A stretch of DNA of 64,000 bases from Rhizomonospora bruguierae (GTDB lineage: Bacteria > Actinomycetota > Actinomycetes > Mycobacteriales > Micromonosporaceae). Of this stretch, positions 16,567-23,934 are shown piece after piece (position 1 is the first letter of the stretch; each line of letters begins with the position of its first letter). The position numbers were made by a program, and so were the translations under genes. The stretch is from assembly GCF_018397995.1 (NCBI RefSeq), contig NZ_BBQH01000012.1:76144-140143 (forward strand), read 5' to 3'. The notes under the pieces were generated by a model. That model was not told where the DNA came from and ran no database searches. It saw only the letters and a program-made list of their open reading frames with translations.

Positions 16567-17391
16567 TCAGGCCGCGCGGCGGTGCCGGCCGGCGTAGACG
16601 GCGGCGGCGCCACCGGCGGCGAGCAGGCTGCCGAGGCCGACCAGGCCGGCGACCGGGGAGCCGGTCAACGGCAACCCGCCCGCCACGGCGGTCTCGACGC
16701 GGGGCCGCAGCGGCGGGCTGCTCGGCGGCGGCGGCTCGTTGCCACCGCCGTACCCGCCGCCATTGCCGCCGCCGTTGTTACCGCCACCGCCGTTGTTGCC
16801 GCCGCCGCCGTTGTTGCCGCCACCGTCGTTACCGCCACCGCAGTCGGCGGTGGCAACCGAGCCCAGCAGACTGACGCCGTTGCACGAGATGGAGATCGGC
16901 ACCTGGATCGGCGCGTTCACCTGGATGCCGTTGCCCACCCCGATGCCACCGGTGCTGGCGGTCGACCCGCCCGGCGCGACGGCGGAGGCACCGCGACCCG
17001 ACTCCGAGGCGCCACCCGATTTCGAGCCCGCGCCCGACTTCGCACCGGCGCCCGCTGAGCCGCCGCCGATCGCCGAACCGCCGCCGCCCAGCAGGCCGCC
17101 ACCGGCCGCTGAGCCGCCGTCGATCGCTGGGCTGCCCGAGGCGGTGCCGCAGGTGCTGAAGACGACCGAGGCGAGGCCGGCGATCGCGTTGCAGTCGATC
17201 GACACGGGCGCCTGGATCGGCACGTTGACCTGCAAACCATTGAGCAAGCCATACGCGTCCTGCGACTGCGCGTCGGCGGCGGCGCCGGTCGCGGAGGCGG
17301 CCGCCTGCGCGGGCTGCCCACCGAGGGCCAGCGCGGCGACGGCGAGGCCGGCCGCCGGGACACCGAAGAGAACACGGTGCGGCTTCGTCAT
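16567..17391 (-). CDS. Chaplin-like surface protein with sortase LPXTG anchor
   Basis: Order of parts: signal peptide (residues 1-31, ending AQA); a first chaplin-like unit with GLQVNVPIQAPVSIDCN and a second Cys about 16 residues on; a long Gly/Ser/Ala-rich linker; a second unit with GIQVNAPIQVPISISCN and another Cys; an Asn/Gly-rich stretch; a Pro-rich spacer; and a C-terminal LPLTG, membrane helix and basic RHRRAA tail. Two hydrophobic two-Cys units plus a sortase signal is the plan of the long chaplins, which form amyloid-like coats on aerial hyphae and spores. The units are diverged from Streptomyces chaplins, so the assignment is by architecture. The start is ATG 17391. Confidence 0.8.
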   Translation of the reverse strand: MTKPHRVLFGVPAAGLAVAALALGGQPAQAAASATGAAADAQSQDAYGLLNGLQVNVPIQAPVSIDCNAIAGLASVVFSTCGTASGSPAIDGGSAAGGGLLGGGGSAIGGGSAGAGAKSGAGSKSGGASESGRGASAVAPGGSTASTGGIGVGNGIQVNAPIQVPISISCNGVSLLGSVATADCGGGNDGGGNNGGGGNNGGGGNNGGGNGGGYGGGNEPPPPSSPPLRPRVETAVAGGLPLTGSPVAGLVGLGSLLAAGGAAAVYAGRHRRAA

Positions 17392-17580
17392 CTCAGTCCC
17401 ATCTCGCTTTTTGCGGCTTTTGCCGCTTATGTCGGAGCGAATTGTACCGGCGGACCGCCCGCCGGGCGCGTCGGGACGCGCCGGCCCGCAGCGCGGACCG
17501 GTGGACGAAAGCGCACGTCACGGGCGGGCGGTCACCCGGTACGCAGGGTGCAACGAGCGGGAGGCCGTACCGTTGACGGC

Positions 17581-17994
17581 ATGGCGAGCGACAACATCAC
17601 CGATCTGCCCCGCACCGAGGACGAGTGGCGGGTGCGGCTGAGCCCGGAGGAGTTCCGGGTGCTGCGCCAGGCCGGCACCGAGGCACCATGGAGCGGCGAG
17701 TACGTCAACACCAAGACGCGCGGCATGTACCACTGCCGCGCCTGCGGGGCGAACCTGTTCCCGAGCGACTTCAAGTTCGCCTCGGACTGCGGGTGGCCCT
17801 CCTTCGACGACGCCATCCCGGGCGCCGTCAAGGAGATCGAGGACCGCAGCCACGGCATGGTCCGCACCGAGATCCGCTGCGCCCGGTGCGACTCGCACCT
17901 CGGTCATGTGTTCCACGGCGAGCACTTCACACCGAAGAACACCCGACACTGCGTCAACTCCCTGTCCATCCGCCTCGAACCGGCGGGCGACTAG
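17581..17994 (+). CDS. msrB: Peptide methionine (R)-S-oxide reductase
   Basis: The 137-residue protein shows the complete MsrB set: two zinc CxxC pairs (CRACG and CARCD), the substrate region CGWPSFDDAI, GHVFHGEH, and the catalytic Cys in RHCVNSLSI. It reduces methionine-R-sulfoxide in oxidised proteins, in the cytosol. ATG 17581 fits the family N-terminus (LPRTEDEWRVRLSPEEFRVL). It marks the end of the high-GC core before the accessory stretch that begins at about 18000. Confidence 0.97.
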   Translation: MASDNITDLPRTEDEWRVRLSPEEFRVLRQAGTEAPWSGEYVNTKTRGMYHCRACGANLFPSDFKFASDCGWPSFDDAIPGAVKEIEDRSHGMVRTEIRCARCDSHLGHVFHGEHFTPKNTRHCVNSLSIRLEPAGD

Positions 17995-18004
17995 GCGCGG
18001 TCAG

Positions 18005-18934
18005 TCAAACTGCCAGAGCTTGGGCGATCTCGCGCGCTAGTTGCTCACTGCCGGCTGCGATGAACGTCTGTCGGCGGTCCATTGCCTTTGCGATATTCGC
18101 CTTCGAATCAAGTTCGTAGTCCAAGGTTATCGGGTCGCCATCAAGGTCGACAACCACGCCGCCGGCGGCGGTCAGTATGTAGTGGCCCGGCGCCAGATCC
18201 CAGATGGCGAATCCTTTAGCAAATTCGATGACCGCCTCCGTGAAGCCGGCAGCGACGTGGCAGAGGCTCACCGAACCGAAGTCCAGGCCTATACGCCCCC
18301 GTTGTTTGCCGTCGGGGGCGGGCGCCCCTAGCGCCTGTAGTAATCCTTCTTGCTGGCTCAGCGGAACGAAACGCTCCATTGGCCGCATAAGGAAATTCGT
18401 GACAAGGGACTCCGACAGCCGTTTTGGTGCCCGTACCATCAGTGGCCGGCAAAGATTGTCAGCAGCCACCGCGAATGCCCGATCGACACCGTCCACGTCT
18501 CGGGCGGCTACATACAGTTGAATATGGTGGTAGATGTCCCCGACAACGGACGCGACCGGCCGGGCGAGCGACCGCGAATACGCCATGACGTGTGTGTATC
18601 CATTCAAGCCACGCACGGCGAGTTCACTGGTGTCCAGTGGATCGACAAGGATACAGAGGTCGGGTTCGGGTTCAGTGCCTACAACCTCCGGCTCGGCTTC
18701 TTCCGAGGCGTAGACGAATGAACCAAGCCGGTCGGCGAGCAGCGCTTTGTATCGCTCATGCATCCACATGTCGTGCACCGACAGGAAGTTGTCGCCGTGG
18801 CGAATATTGTCACTCTCGCCCGTGTTGCCCGAAAAGGCCGCCTCGATGAGCTTCGGTCTGATCTCGGCGATAACCGAGCGGACGACCTCCGCAAGGCTGC
18901 TCCCAATCCCATCAGAAACCGTTACCGCTGACAT
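18005..18934 (-). CDS. Inositol monophosphatase-fold sugar/nucleotide phosphatase
   Basis: The 309-residue protein has IMPase-superfamily metal motifs: EE at 78-79, ILVDPLDTSE (Asp 98, Asp 101) and WDLAPGHYIL (Asp 246). The Ser in DxxDTS replaces the usual Gly-Thr, and the sequence is divergent, so the substrate (inositol phosphate, fructose bisphosphate, PAP or other) cannot be inferred. GGAG precedes ATG 18934. It lies 18 bp downstream of the HTH-phosphoribosyltransferase-like gene on the same strand, almost surely one operon. Base composition is clearly lower in G+C than neighbours, which suggests transfer. It is distinct from the SuhB-type gene at 61954. Confidence 0.75.
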   Translation of the reverse strand: MSAVTVSDGIGSSLAEVVRSVIAEIRPKLIEAAFSGNTGESDNIRHGDNFLSVHDMWMHERYKALLADRLGSFVYASEEAEPEVVGTEPEPDLCILVDPLDTSELAVRGLNGYTHVMAYSRSLARPVASVVGDIYHHIQLYVAARDVDGVDRAFAVAADNLCRPLMVRAPKRLSESLVTNFLMRPMERFVPLSQQEGLLQALGAPAPDGKQRGRIGLDFGSVSLCHVAAGFTEAVIEFAKGFAIWDLAPGHYILTAAGGVVVDLDGDPITLDYELDSKANIAKAMDRRQTFIAAGSEQLAREIAQALAV

Positions 18935-18952
18935 CCCATCTCCAGCACATCG

Positions 18953-20083
18953 TTAGCGCAGCTCAAGGGGCGGTTCTATGCCAGGCGGACCCATCGTCGC
19001 CGCGATGAACACTGCCTCGAACCCGGCAGCTCGCATGATATTAGCCCCAGTGAGGTCATCGAAACTCGAAACCTCAAGATCCTTGCCTTTTGTCATGGCC
19101 CCAAAGACGGCGAAGTACAGGGAGGCGTCGGGATACCGGCTTCGCAATTCGCGTGAGATGAAGCCCACCACGTCCGCGTGCTTGACTTCAAAGTCACAAA
19201 TGACGATTGTTGGCGCCTCTTTCGCGGCCGGAAAGAGCGGCTGTTCGGCAAGACTGATGTCATCGCGAGTCTTGTTACATCTCAGATAGCCGATGGCGCA
19301 TCGGCCGAATTGCGCGGAGGCCAGGAAGGTTGCCATAACCAGGCCGGCTTCGTTGACGCCGAAGCAGATATCGGCGTCGAGCCGTCTGCCCAGGTTCTTG
19401 ATCTGACGCATGAGTCGTTCGACACCGAAGCCGAATACCTCCCACGGCAGATCCAGCAATTGTCCAGGGGTTGGGTTCGGTAGCGAAAACGCGCATACTT
19501 CAGGGTTGCCATTTTCCACGGTCGGCACGGGCAGGTTGAAGTCAGACCCAATCATGTCTAGCACCGAGGATGGCTGCCGCGGCATGTGAAGGGGCCGCCT
19601 AATTGAATCGGCTCGGGGAGCCCCCGAAGTCTCGGCCCGCTCGCTGAACTGCTTTAAAGAGAGCTGGTCCTCCGGCGGCAACCTTTCATAAGCCTCTGCC
19701 ACCAGATCACCGGGCGAGATACTCTCATTACCGACACCAAGCGGACCGCGACCGTACGCGGCGGCAAGTATCAGTAGGCTTGAGAACATCGGCGGTGAAC
19801 CCCTGCCCCTAGTGCGCGCCCATGTCTCCCAAGCGTTGATTGTGGTGCCGCCGAGACTCGTCTGATGTCCCGCAACCTCGTTATATCGGGCAGCCGCTTG
19901 ATCCTGCGACAACCCGGCCGCATACCGAAACGCCTGAATACTCGGGATGTCCCGGTGGCGGTTCATCAATTCCGCCGCTGCTAGCTTGACCGAGCCAAGC
20001 TCCTGCCACAATTGCTTGCCCTGCCGGGCGAGTTCACGTCCACGCGCCTGAGGGCTGGCAATCTGGCGGGTTGGTCGGCCCAT
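18953..20083 (-). CDS. HTH domain fused to a phosphoribosyltransferase-like domain
   Basis: Residues about 45-105 (SIQAFRYAAGLSQDQAAARY and a following helix) form an Xre-like helix-turn-helix of the type seen in many actinobacterial regulators. Residues about 205-370 look like a type I phosphoribosyltransferase fold: LDADICFGVNEAGLVMATFL, then TIVICDFEVKHADVVGFI at the place of the PRPP loop, where the usual two acidic residues and Thr-Gly are altered. The domain may bind rather than transfer a phosphoribosyl ligand. ATG 20083 is preferred, with AAGGGG just upstream; ATG 20098 is possible. The phosphatase gene follows within 18 bp. G+C is low, which suggests acquisition. Confidence 0.6.
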   Translation of the reverse strand: MGRPTRQIASPQARGRELARQGKQLWQELGSVKLAAAELMNRHRDIPSIQAFRYAAGLSQDQAAARYNEVAGHQTSLGGTTINAWETWARTRGRGSPPMFSSLLILAAAYGRGPLGVGNESISPGDLVAEAYERLPPEDQLSLKQFSERAETSGAPRADSIRRPLHMPRQPSSVLDMIGSDFNLPVPTVENGNPEVCAFSLPNPTPGQLLDLPWEVFGFGVERLMRQIKNLGRRLDADICFGVNEAGLVMATFLASAQFGRCAIGYLRCNKTRDDISLAEQPLFPAAKEAPTIVICDFEVKHADVVGFISRELRSRYPDASLYFAVFGAMTKGKDLEVSSFDDLTGANIMRAAGFEAVFIAATMGPPGIEPPLELR

Positions 20084-20440
20084 CTTCCCCTTCCTCATCC
20101 TCCGCACACGACCGGTGGCACACCGATACCTTACCCATGCGGGTGGGCAAACGCGGTGACCGGCCTGTGACCGCAGCTCAGGCTTGCCCAGAAATCCGAG
20201 CGTCAATGACCGGGTACGCAGGTGTATATGCCTTCGACCATTGGCATGGTTTAGATAGCAGTCGTCTCCGATAGCTATTTGCCCTGGTCGGGGCCGGACT
20301 TGGCTCCCCGCCGTTTCGTGTCGATCAAGCGCCGTGGCGGTGGGTGAGGTCCGGGCGGTGCGCTGCGGAGCGGGCGGTAAGGGCCTTTTCCGCCGTTCGC
20401 GGCGCAACGCCCGGACACTTGGCGGCTTGGGAGGTGGGAC
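20084..20440. other. Divergent intergenic region in the accessory island
   Basis: This 357-bp gap lies between the leftward HTH-PRTase gene and the rightward truncated HTH gene and is expected to hold both promoters. The left two thirds are lower in G+C, and composition returns to the genomic level after about 20280. I see no convincing -35/-10 pair, direct repeat or attachment-site duplication. Confidence 0.5.
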
Positions 20441-20860
20441 ATGGCTACCTATTCCGGCAGGGAGCAGATTGATCGCGCTCAGGCGGCGCTTGATCGGCAT
20501 GTGGTGTCGCCGTCGGTGTTCGCCGACCGGTTACGGGCCCTGCGCATCGCGCGTGGCCTGTCGCTGCGCCGGTTGGGGCGGCTGGTGCACTACTCGCACG
20601 GCTGGTGCCGGGTGAGGCGCGGGTGTACTCGCTGGCAGCGGCGCGGGCCGGCCGCGCGCGGTGAGGGTCGGACATACCGCGCGGGCGCCGCCTGCCGCGC
20701 GGCGACGGGAGGTGAGACGACATGGGTGCGATGCGTCCTGCATCAGCCGGACCGGTTGCCGGAGCCGGAACCGCCGATCCGGCTGCCCCGACCGGTGTCC
20801 CCGATGACGACCGGCAACAGAGGAGTCGATGGCCACCGCCTGACCGTGGCCCCACCGTAG
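20441..20860 (+). pseudogene. Truncated or frameshifted Xre-type HTH regulator
   Basis: ATG 20441 has a good GGGAGG site. Residues 1-54 read as the N-terminus of an actinobacterial Xre regulator (FADRLRALRIARGLSLRRLG, then LVHYSHG). Immediately after, where the recognition helix should be completed, the frame turns into a low-complexity Arg/Gly/Trp sequence without family features. A frameshift or deletion near base 20600 is the simplest explanation. It may be a remnant of an island gene. Whether the short product is made is unknown. Confidence 0.5.
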
Positions 20861-20871
20861 AACGGAGATAG
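20722..20871 (+). CDS. Possible 49-residue small protein
   Basis: ATG 20722 lies 9 nt after a GGGAGG site and opens a frame of 49 codons ending at TAG 20869-20871, five bases before the next gene. The product is Ala/Pro/Asp/Arg-rich with no recognisable domain. Its support is the ribosome site and its position as an upstream partner of the next gene. It overlaps the degraded tail of the HTH frame in a different reading frame. Confidence 0.3.
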   Translation: MGAMRPASAGPVAGAGTADPAAPTGVPDDDRQQRSRWPPPDRGPTVERR

Positions 20872-20876
20872 CGACA

Positions 20877-21491
20877 ATGACGACGAACACCACGAGCACC
20901 ACGACGCGGCCGGAACCGGCCGCCGTCGGCAAACGCGCCGCGCAGATCCTAGGCCTGATCAGCGGCAGCCCGGAGTACCGGCGGCTGGTCGACTCGGCCG
21001 GCCGGTACGTCGACTGCTGGGCGACATTCACCGGCTACCCGATCATCTCGACGTTCAACCTCGAGGTCGACACCGCGCCGCTGTTCACGGAGGCGATGCG
21101 GGTGCTGGCGCTCAAATCGGCGGTCTACGAGTTGTCCGGCGAGGACGAGGAGGCGGCCGAACTCGTCGTCTCGGCGCCGGTGGACGAGATGGTGCACGCG
21201 GTGCTGGCGCAGTACACGCTGTGTCAGACAATGACGCAGCGGCTCGGGCTGCGGTTCGTGCACATGACCGATCAGGAGCGGTTCGGCTGGCGGCACGGCG
21301 ACTACACCGAGCAGTGCTACCGGGCAGCCGGCTGGGGCGAGCCGCCGGCCCGGTACTGGATCGATGCGGACGAGACCGGTCGCCGGTTGAAGATCCTCAA
21401 TAGCAGATACCGGTCGATCGGCATCGACAACGACGGCCGCCGGCACTCGATCGACTTCAACAGTGACCAGTCGCTGACCGCCGTCGGCTGA
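20877..21491 (+). CDS. Unrecognised cytosolic protein, 204 residues
   Basis: CGGAGA precedes ATG 20877. The protein is mostly helical by composition, without signal peptide or membrane segment. Its central part (residues about 95-160: VDEMVHAVLAQYTLCQTM, then LRFVHM, DYTEQCYRAAGWGEPP and YWID) loosely recalls the helical His-containing pattern of glycine-rich-domain (DUF1399/COG4278) proteins, but I do not regard this as proven. It is flanked by an HTH remnant and ends 8 bp before a convergent gene. Coding bias is normal for the genome. Function unknown. Confidence 0.7.
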   Translation: MTTNTTSTTTRPEPAAVGKRAAQILGLISGSPEYRRLVDSAGRYVDCWATFTGYPIISTFNLEVDTAPLFTEAMRVLALKSAVYELSGEDEEAAELVVSAPVDEMVHAVLAQYTLCQTMTQRLGLRFVHMTDQERFGWRHGDYTEQCYRAAGWGEPPARYWIDADETGRRLKILNSRYRSIGIDNDGRRHSIDFNSDQSLTAVG

Positions 21492-21499
21492 TAACTGAC

Positions 21500-21964
21500 T
21501 CAGCTTCGGCGGGCCAACTCCACCGACAGCACCCGGCGCATCGCCGCGACCACGTGTCGCGGGTCGAACCGCACCGCCGCAGTGGCCTCCGCTCGTGCCA
21601 GGGCGGAGGCCATCCGGTCAAGGTCGGCGTCGCGGAGGGTGGCGACAAGCCAGCCTTCCAGGTCTGCCACGTCGGCCGGTAGCTCCAGGTGGACCGGGGC
21701 CGGCACGGGTGTGGGCGGAGCGACCTGCGGCAGCGGAACGGCGTCGGAGGCGTAACGGGCGGGTGGCAGCCCGACCCGGAACGGGTGCACGCAGGTCGGG
21801 GCGCCGGTGTGCACGTTGATCCGGTATCCGGCGTGCGGATCGTAGCGGGAGTCCGGTCCGGGCCGGTCGGACACATCGAACTCGCCCACGCCGACCAGTT
21901 GCGCCGGGCAGATGCCGCACAGCGACTCCTCGCACCAGTCCGGCAGTCGATCACCGCGATCCAT
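21500..21964 (-). CDS. Unrecognised protein with N-terminal Cys cluster
   Basis: The product of about 154 residues begins with MDRGDRLPDWCEESLCGICP, a CxxxxCxxC group that could bind a metal, followed by YRINVHTGAPTCVHPFRVG with a further Cys and His. The C-terminal 60 residues look helical. The start is uncertain: ATG 21964 sits just ahead of the Cys cluster, ATG 21997 adds 11 residues, and both lack a clear ribosome site. It diverges from the HD-domain gene with only 86 bp between starts. I recognise no family. Confidence 0.6.
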   Translation of the reverse strand: MDRGDRLPDWCEESLCGICPAQLVGVGEFDVSDRPGPDSRYDPHAGYRINVHTGAPTCVHPFRVGLPPARYASDAVPLPQVAPPTPVPAPVHLELPADVADLEGWLVATLRDADLDRMASALARAEATAAVRFDPRHVVAAMRRVLSVELARRS

Positions 21965-22050
21965 GTCAAGGCGCCCTAACTCGTTACAGAACAACATATT
22001 CCGCGCCGTCAGGGTAGCGCCAAGTCGCGCCGGATCGAAGGGGCCAATCA

Positions 22051-22632
22051 ATGTCCGTGCTCGCCCGCCCACGTCACCCGATCGTGGCCGATGCGCTGGA
22101 GTTGGCCCGCGCCTGGTGCGATGGGCAGGTCATCGACAACGCTCCCGCACTCTCGCACGCCGTACGGGTCGCGGTCGTGCTCGGCCGGCATGTACCCGCC
22201 GCGCCGCCGGAACTGATCGCGGCCGCGTTGCTGCACGACGCCCCCGAGTTCGCCCCGCCCTGCGTCGACCTGGACGCGCTGCTGACCGCCAGACTCGGCC
22301 CGGCCGTGACCACTGTGGTGCGGGCATTGGAACGCGAACACCAAGCGCTCGCCTCCCACAGCCTGCCGGATCTGGCCGGCGTGCACGGATGGACGGTGTG
22401 CGCCAGCGCCGCCGACAAGATCGTCAGCCTGGGGTCGATCCTCGGCCGGGCCGACCGCACGGGCGACCCGGCCGCCTACTGGGCCGCCCGTGGTGCGTTC
22501 CTGTCTCGGGCGGACTACTTCCGCGCCTTCCACACCGCCGCATCCCCGCACCTTCCGGGGCGGATGGGCGCCGATCTGGGCCGGCTGGTCGACCTGGCCG
22601 TACAGGCGTCCGAGGCATACGGTCCCCGCTGA
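22051..22632 (+). CDS. HD-domain phosphohydrolase (RelA/SpoT-HD-like)
   Basis: The 193-residue protein has the HD metal set: His 36 (SHAVRVAVVLG), His-Asp 62-63 (AAALLHDAPEF) and Asp 122 (ASAADKIVSL). The LLHDAPE pattern and the late ADK resemble the hydrolase part of RelA/SpoT and small alarmone hydrolases, which remove pyrophosphate from (p)ppGpp. A different nucleotide substrate is possible. No synthetase domain is present. The start ATG 22051 is the only one that leaves the first helix intact. It shares an 86-bp divergent promoter region with the Cys-cluster gene. Confidence 0.75.
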   Translation: MSVLARPRHPIVADALELARAWCDGQVIDNAPALSHAVRVAVVLGRHVPAAPPELIAAALLHDAPEFAPPCVDLDALLTARLGPAVTTVVRALEREHQALASHSLPDLAGVHGWTVCASAADKIVSLGSILGRADRTGDPAAYWAARGAFLSRADYFRAFHTAASPHLPGRMGADLGRLVDLAVQASEAYGPR

Positions 22633-22752
22633 TCAACGGGCCTCCGGTGCGCGTGCACCTCGATGTCGTCGGCGTGGCGCACCCACTACCACTTGACTAG
22701 TAGCGCCATCTCAGCGTCTGCTGCGAGCGGCCACCCGCCTAGGATCGCGGGC

Positions 22753-23229
22753 ATGACCTCGCAGCACCCACCCGTCGAGTTGCGGTCCGCCTCGTTCCGG
22801 GAGCTCGACGCCGCCACGCTGTACGCGCTGCTGAAGTTGCGGGTGGACGTGTTCGTGGTGGAGCAGAAGTGCCCCTACCCGGAACTCGACGGGCGGGACC
22901 TGGAGCCGGGCACCCGCCACCTGTGGCTGAGCCGGGCGGATGCGCCCGTCGCGTATCTGCGGGTCCTGGCGGAACCCGGCGGCGTGAACCGGATCGGCCG
23001 GGTGGCGGTGGCGCCGGATCGGCGCGGCGGTGGCCTCGCCGGCCGGCTGATGACCGAGGCGCTGGCCGTGGTCGGTGACCGGCCGACCGTGCTGGACGCG
23101 CAGGCGCACCTGGCCGGCTGGTACGCCCGCTACGGCTACGTCGCCGAGGGCGAGGAGTTCCTGGAGGACGGCATCCCGCACCTCCGGATGGCCCGCCCCG
23201 GCGTCACCGAGCTCCCACCGGTGGGGTGA
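22753..23229 (+). CDS. ElaA-like GNAT acetyltransferase
   Basis: The 158-residue protein has the ElaA pattern: TLYALLKLRVDVFVVEQKCPYPELDGRDL near the N-terminus, a short HLWL strand, then IGRVAVAPDRRGGGLAGRLM (acetyl-CoA loop) and HLAGWYARYGYVAEGEEF near the C-terminus. The biochemical substrate of ElaA proteins is unknown. ATG 22753 gives the usual length. It is convergent with hemQ, with 3 bp between the stops. Confidence 0.9.
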   Translation: MTSQHPPVELRSASFRELDAATLYALLKLRVDVFVVEQKCPYPELDGRDLEPGTRHLWLSRADAPVAYLRVLAEPGGVNRIGRVAVAPDRRGGGLAGRLMTEALAVVGDRPTVLDAQAHLAGWYARYGYVAEGEEFLEDGIPHLRMARPGVTELPPVG

Positions 23230-23232
23230 CCG

Positions 23233-23934
23233 CTACGGCAGCGCGGCGACGATGTCCGCGATCGGGCGGCGCCGCCCGGTGTAGAACGGCACCTCCTCGC
23301 GCACGTGCCGGCGGGCCCGGGCCGCGCGCAACTCACGCATGAGGTCCACGATGCGGTGCAGGTCGTCCGCCTCGAAGGCGAGCATCCACTCGTAGTCGCC
23401 GAGGGCGAACGAGGCGACCGTGTTGGCCCGCACGTCCGGGTAGCCGCGCGCCATCTTCCCGTGCTCGGCGAGCATGTCGCGGCGCTCGCCCTCCGGCAGC
23501 AGATACCACTCGTACGAGCGCACGAACGGGTACACGCACAGGTACCCGCGCGCCTGCTCACCGGCCAGGAACGCGGGGATGTGGCTGCGGTTGAACTCCG
23601 CCGGCCGGTGCAGCGCCATCTGTGACCAGACCGGCGCCAGGTGCCGGCCCAGCCCGGTGCGCCGCAGCAGCCCGTACGCCTCCTGGAGCGCGTCGCTGCT
23701 GCTCGAGTGCCACCAGATCATCAGGTCGGCGTCGGCGCGCAGCCCGGACACGTCGTATGTGCCGCGGATCGTCACGTCCTTGCCGTCGAGTTGCTCGAAC
23801 AGCGCCTCGACCTCGCCGGCCACGTCGTCGCGCAGCGCCGGCAACGGACTCTCGGCCCGGAACACCGACCACATCGTGTACCGGATGGTGTCGTTCAGCT
23901 CGCGCAGCCGGGCGGCGTTCGTCTGCTCGCTCAT
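23233..23934 (-). CDS. hemQ: Coproheme decarboxylase HemQ (chlorite dismutase family)
   Basis: The 233-residue protein matches actinobacterial HemQ throughout: [16 protein letters not shown] at the start, [35 protein letters not shown], and [19 protein letters not shown] with the proximal heme-ligand His. It performs the last step of the coproporphyrin-dependent heme pathway, oxidative decarboxylation of coproheme to heme b. Its ATG overlaps the stop of the oxidase gene (ATGA), so the two are cotranslated. Cytosolic. Confidence 0.96.
   Translation of the reverse strand: MSEQTNAARLRELNDTIRYTMWSVFRAESPLPALRDDVAGEVEALFEQLDGKDVTIRGTYDVSGLRADADLMIWWHSSSSDALQEAYGLLRRTGLGRHLAPVWSQMALHRPAEFNRSHIPAFLAGEQARGYLCVYPFVRSYEWYLLPEGERRDMLAEHGKMARGYPDVRANTVASFALGDYEWMLAFEADDLHRIVDLMRELRAARARRHVREEVPFYTGRRRPIADIVAALP

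Noticed and set aside
20084-20440. Mirror-like ATAGC/GCTAT pair near 20252-20276 as regulator site
   Set aside because: Arms are only five bases with a long spacer and are not repeated elsewhere in the gap.
18005-22632. Prophage or integrative element with att sites
   Set aside because: No integrase, excisionase, structural phage gene, tRNA or direct flanking duplication was seen. Low G+C covers only about 18000-20280, so I call it an accessory stretch only.
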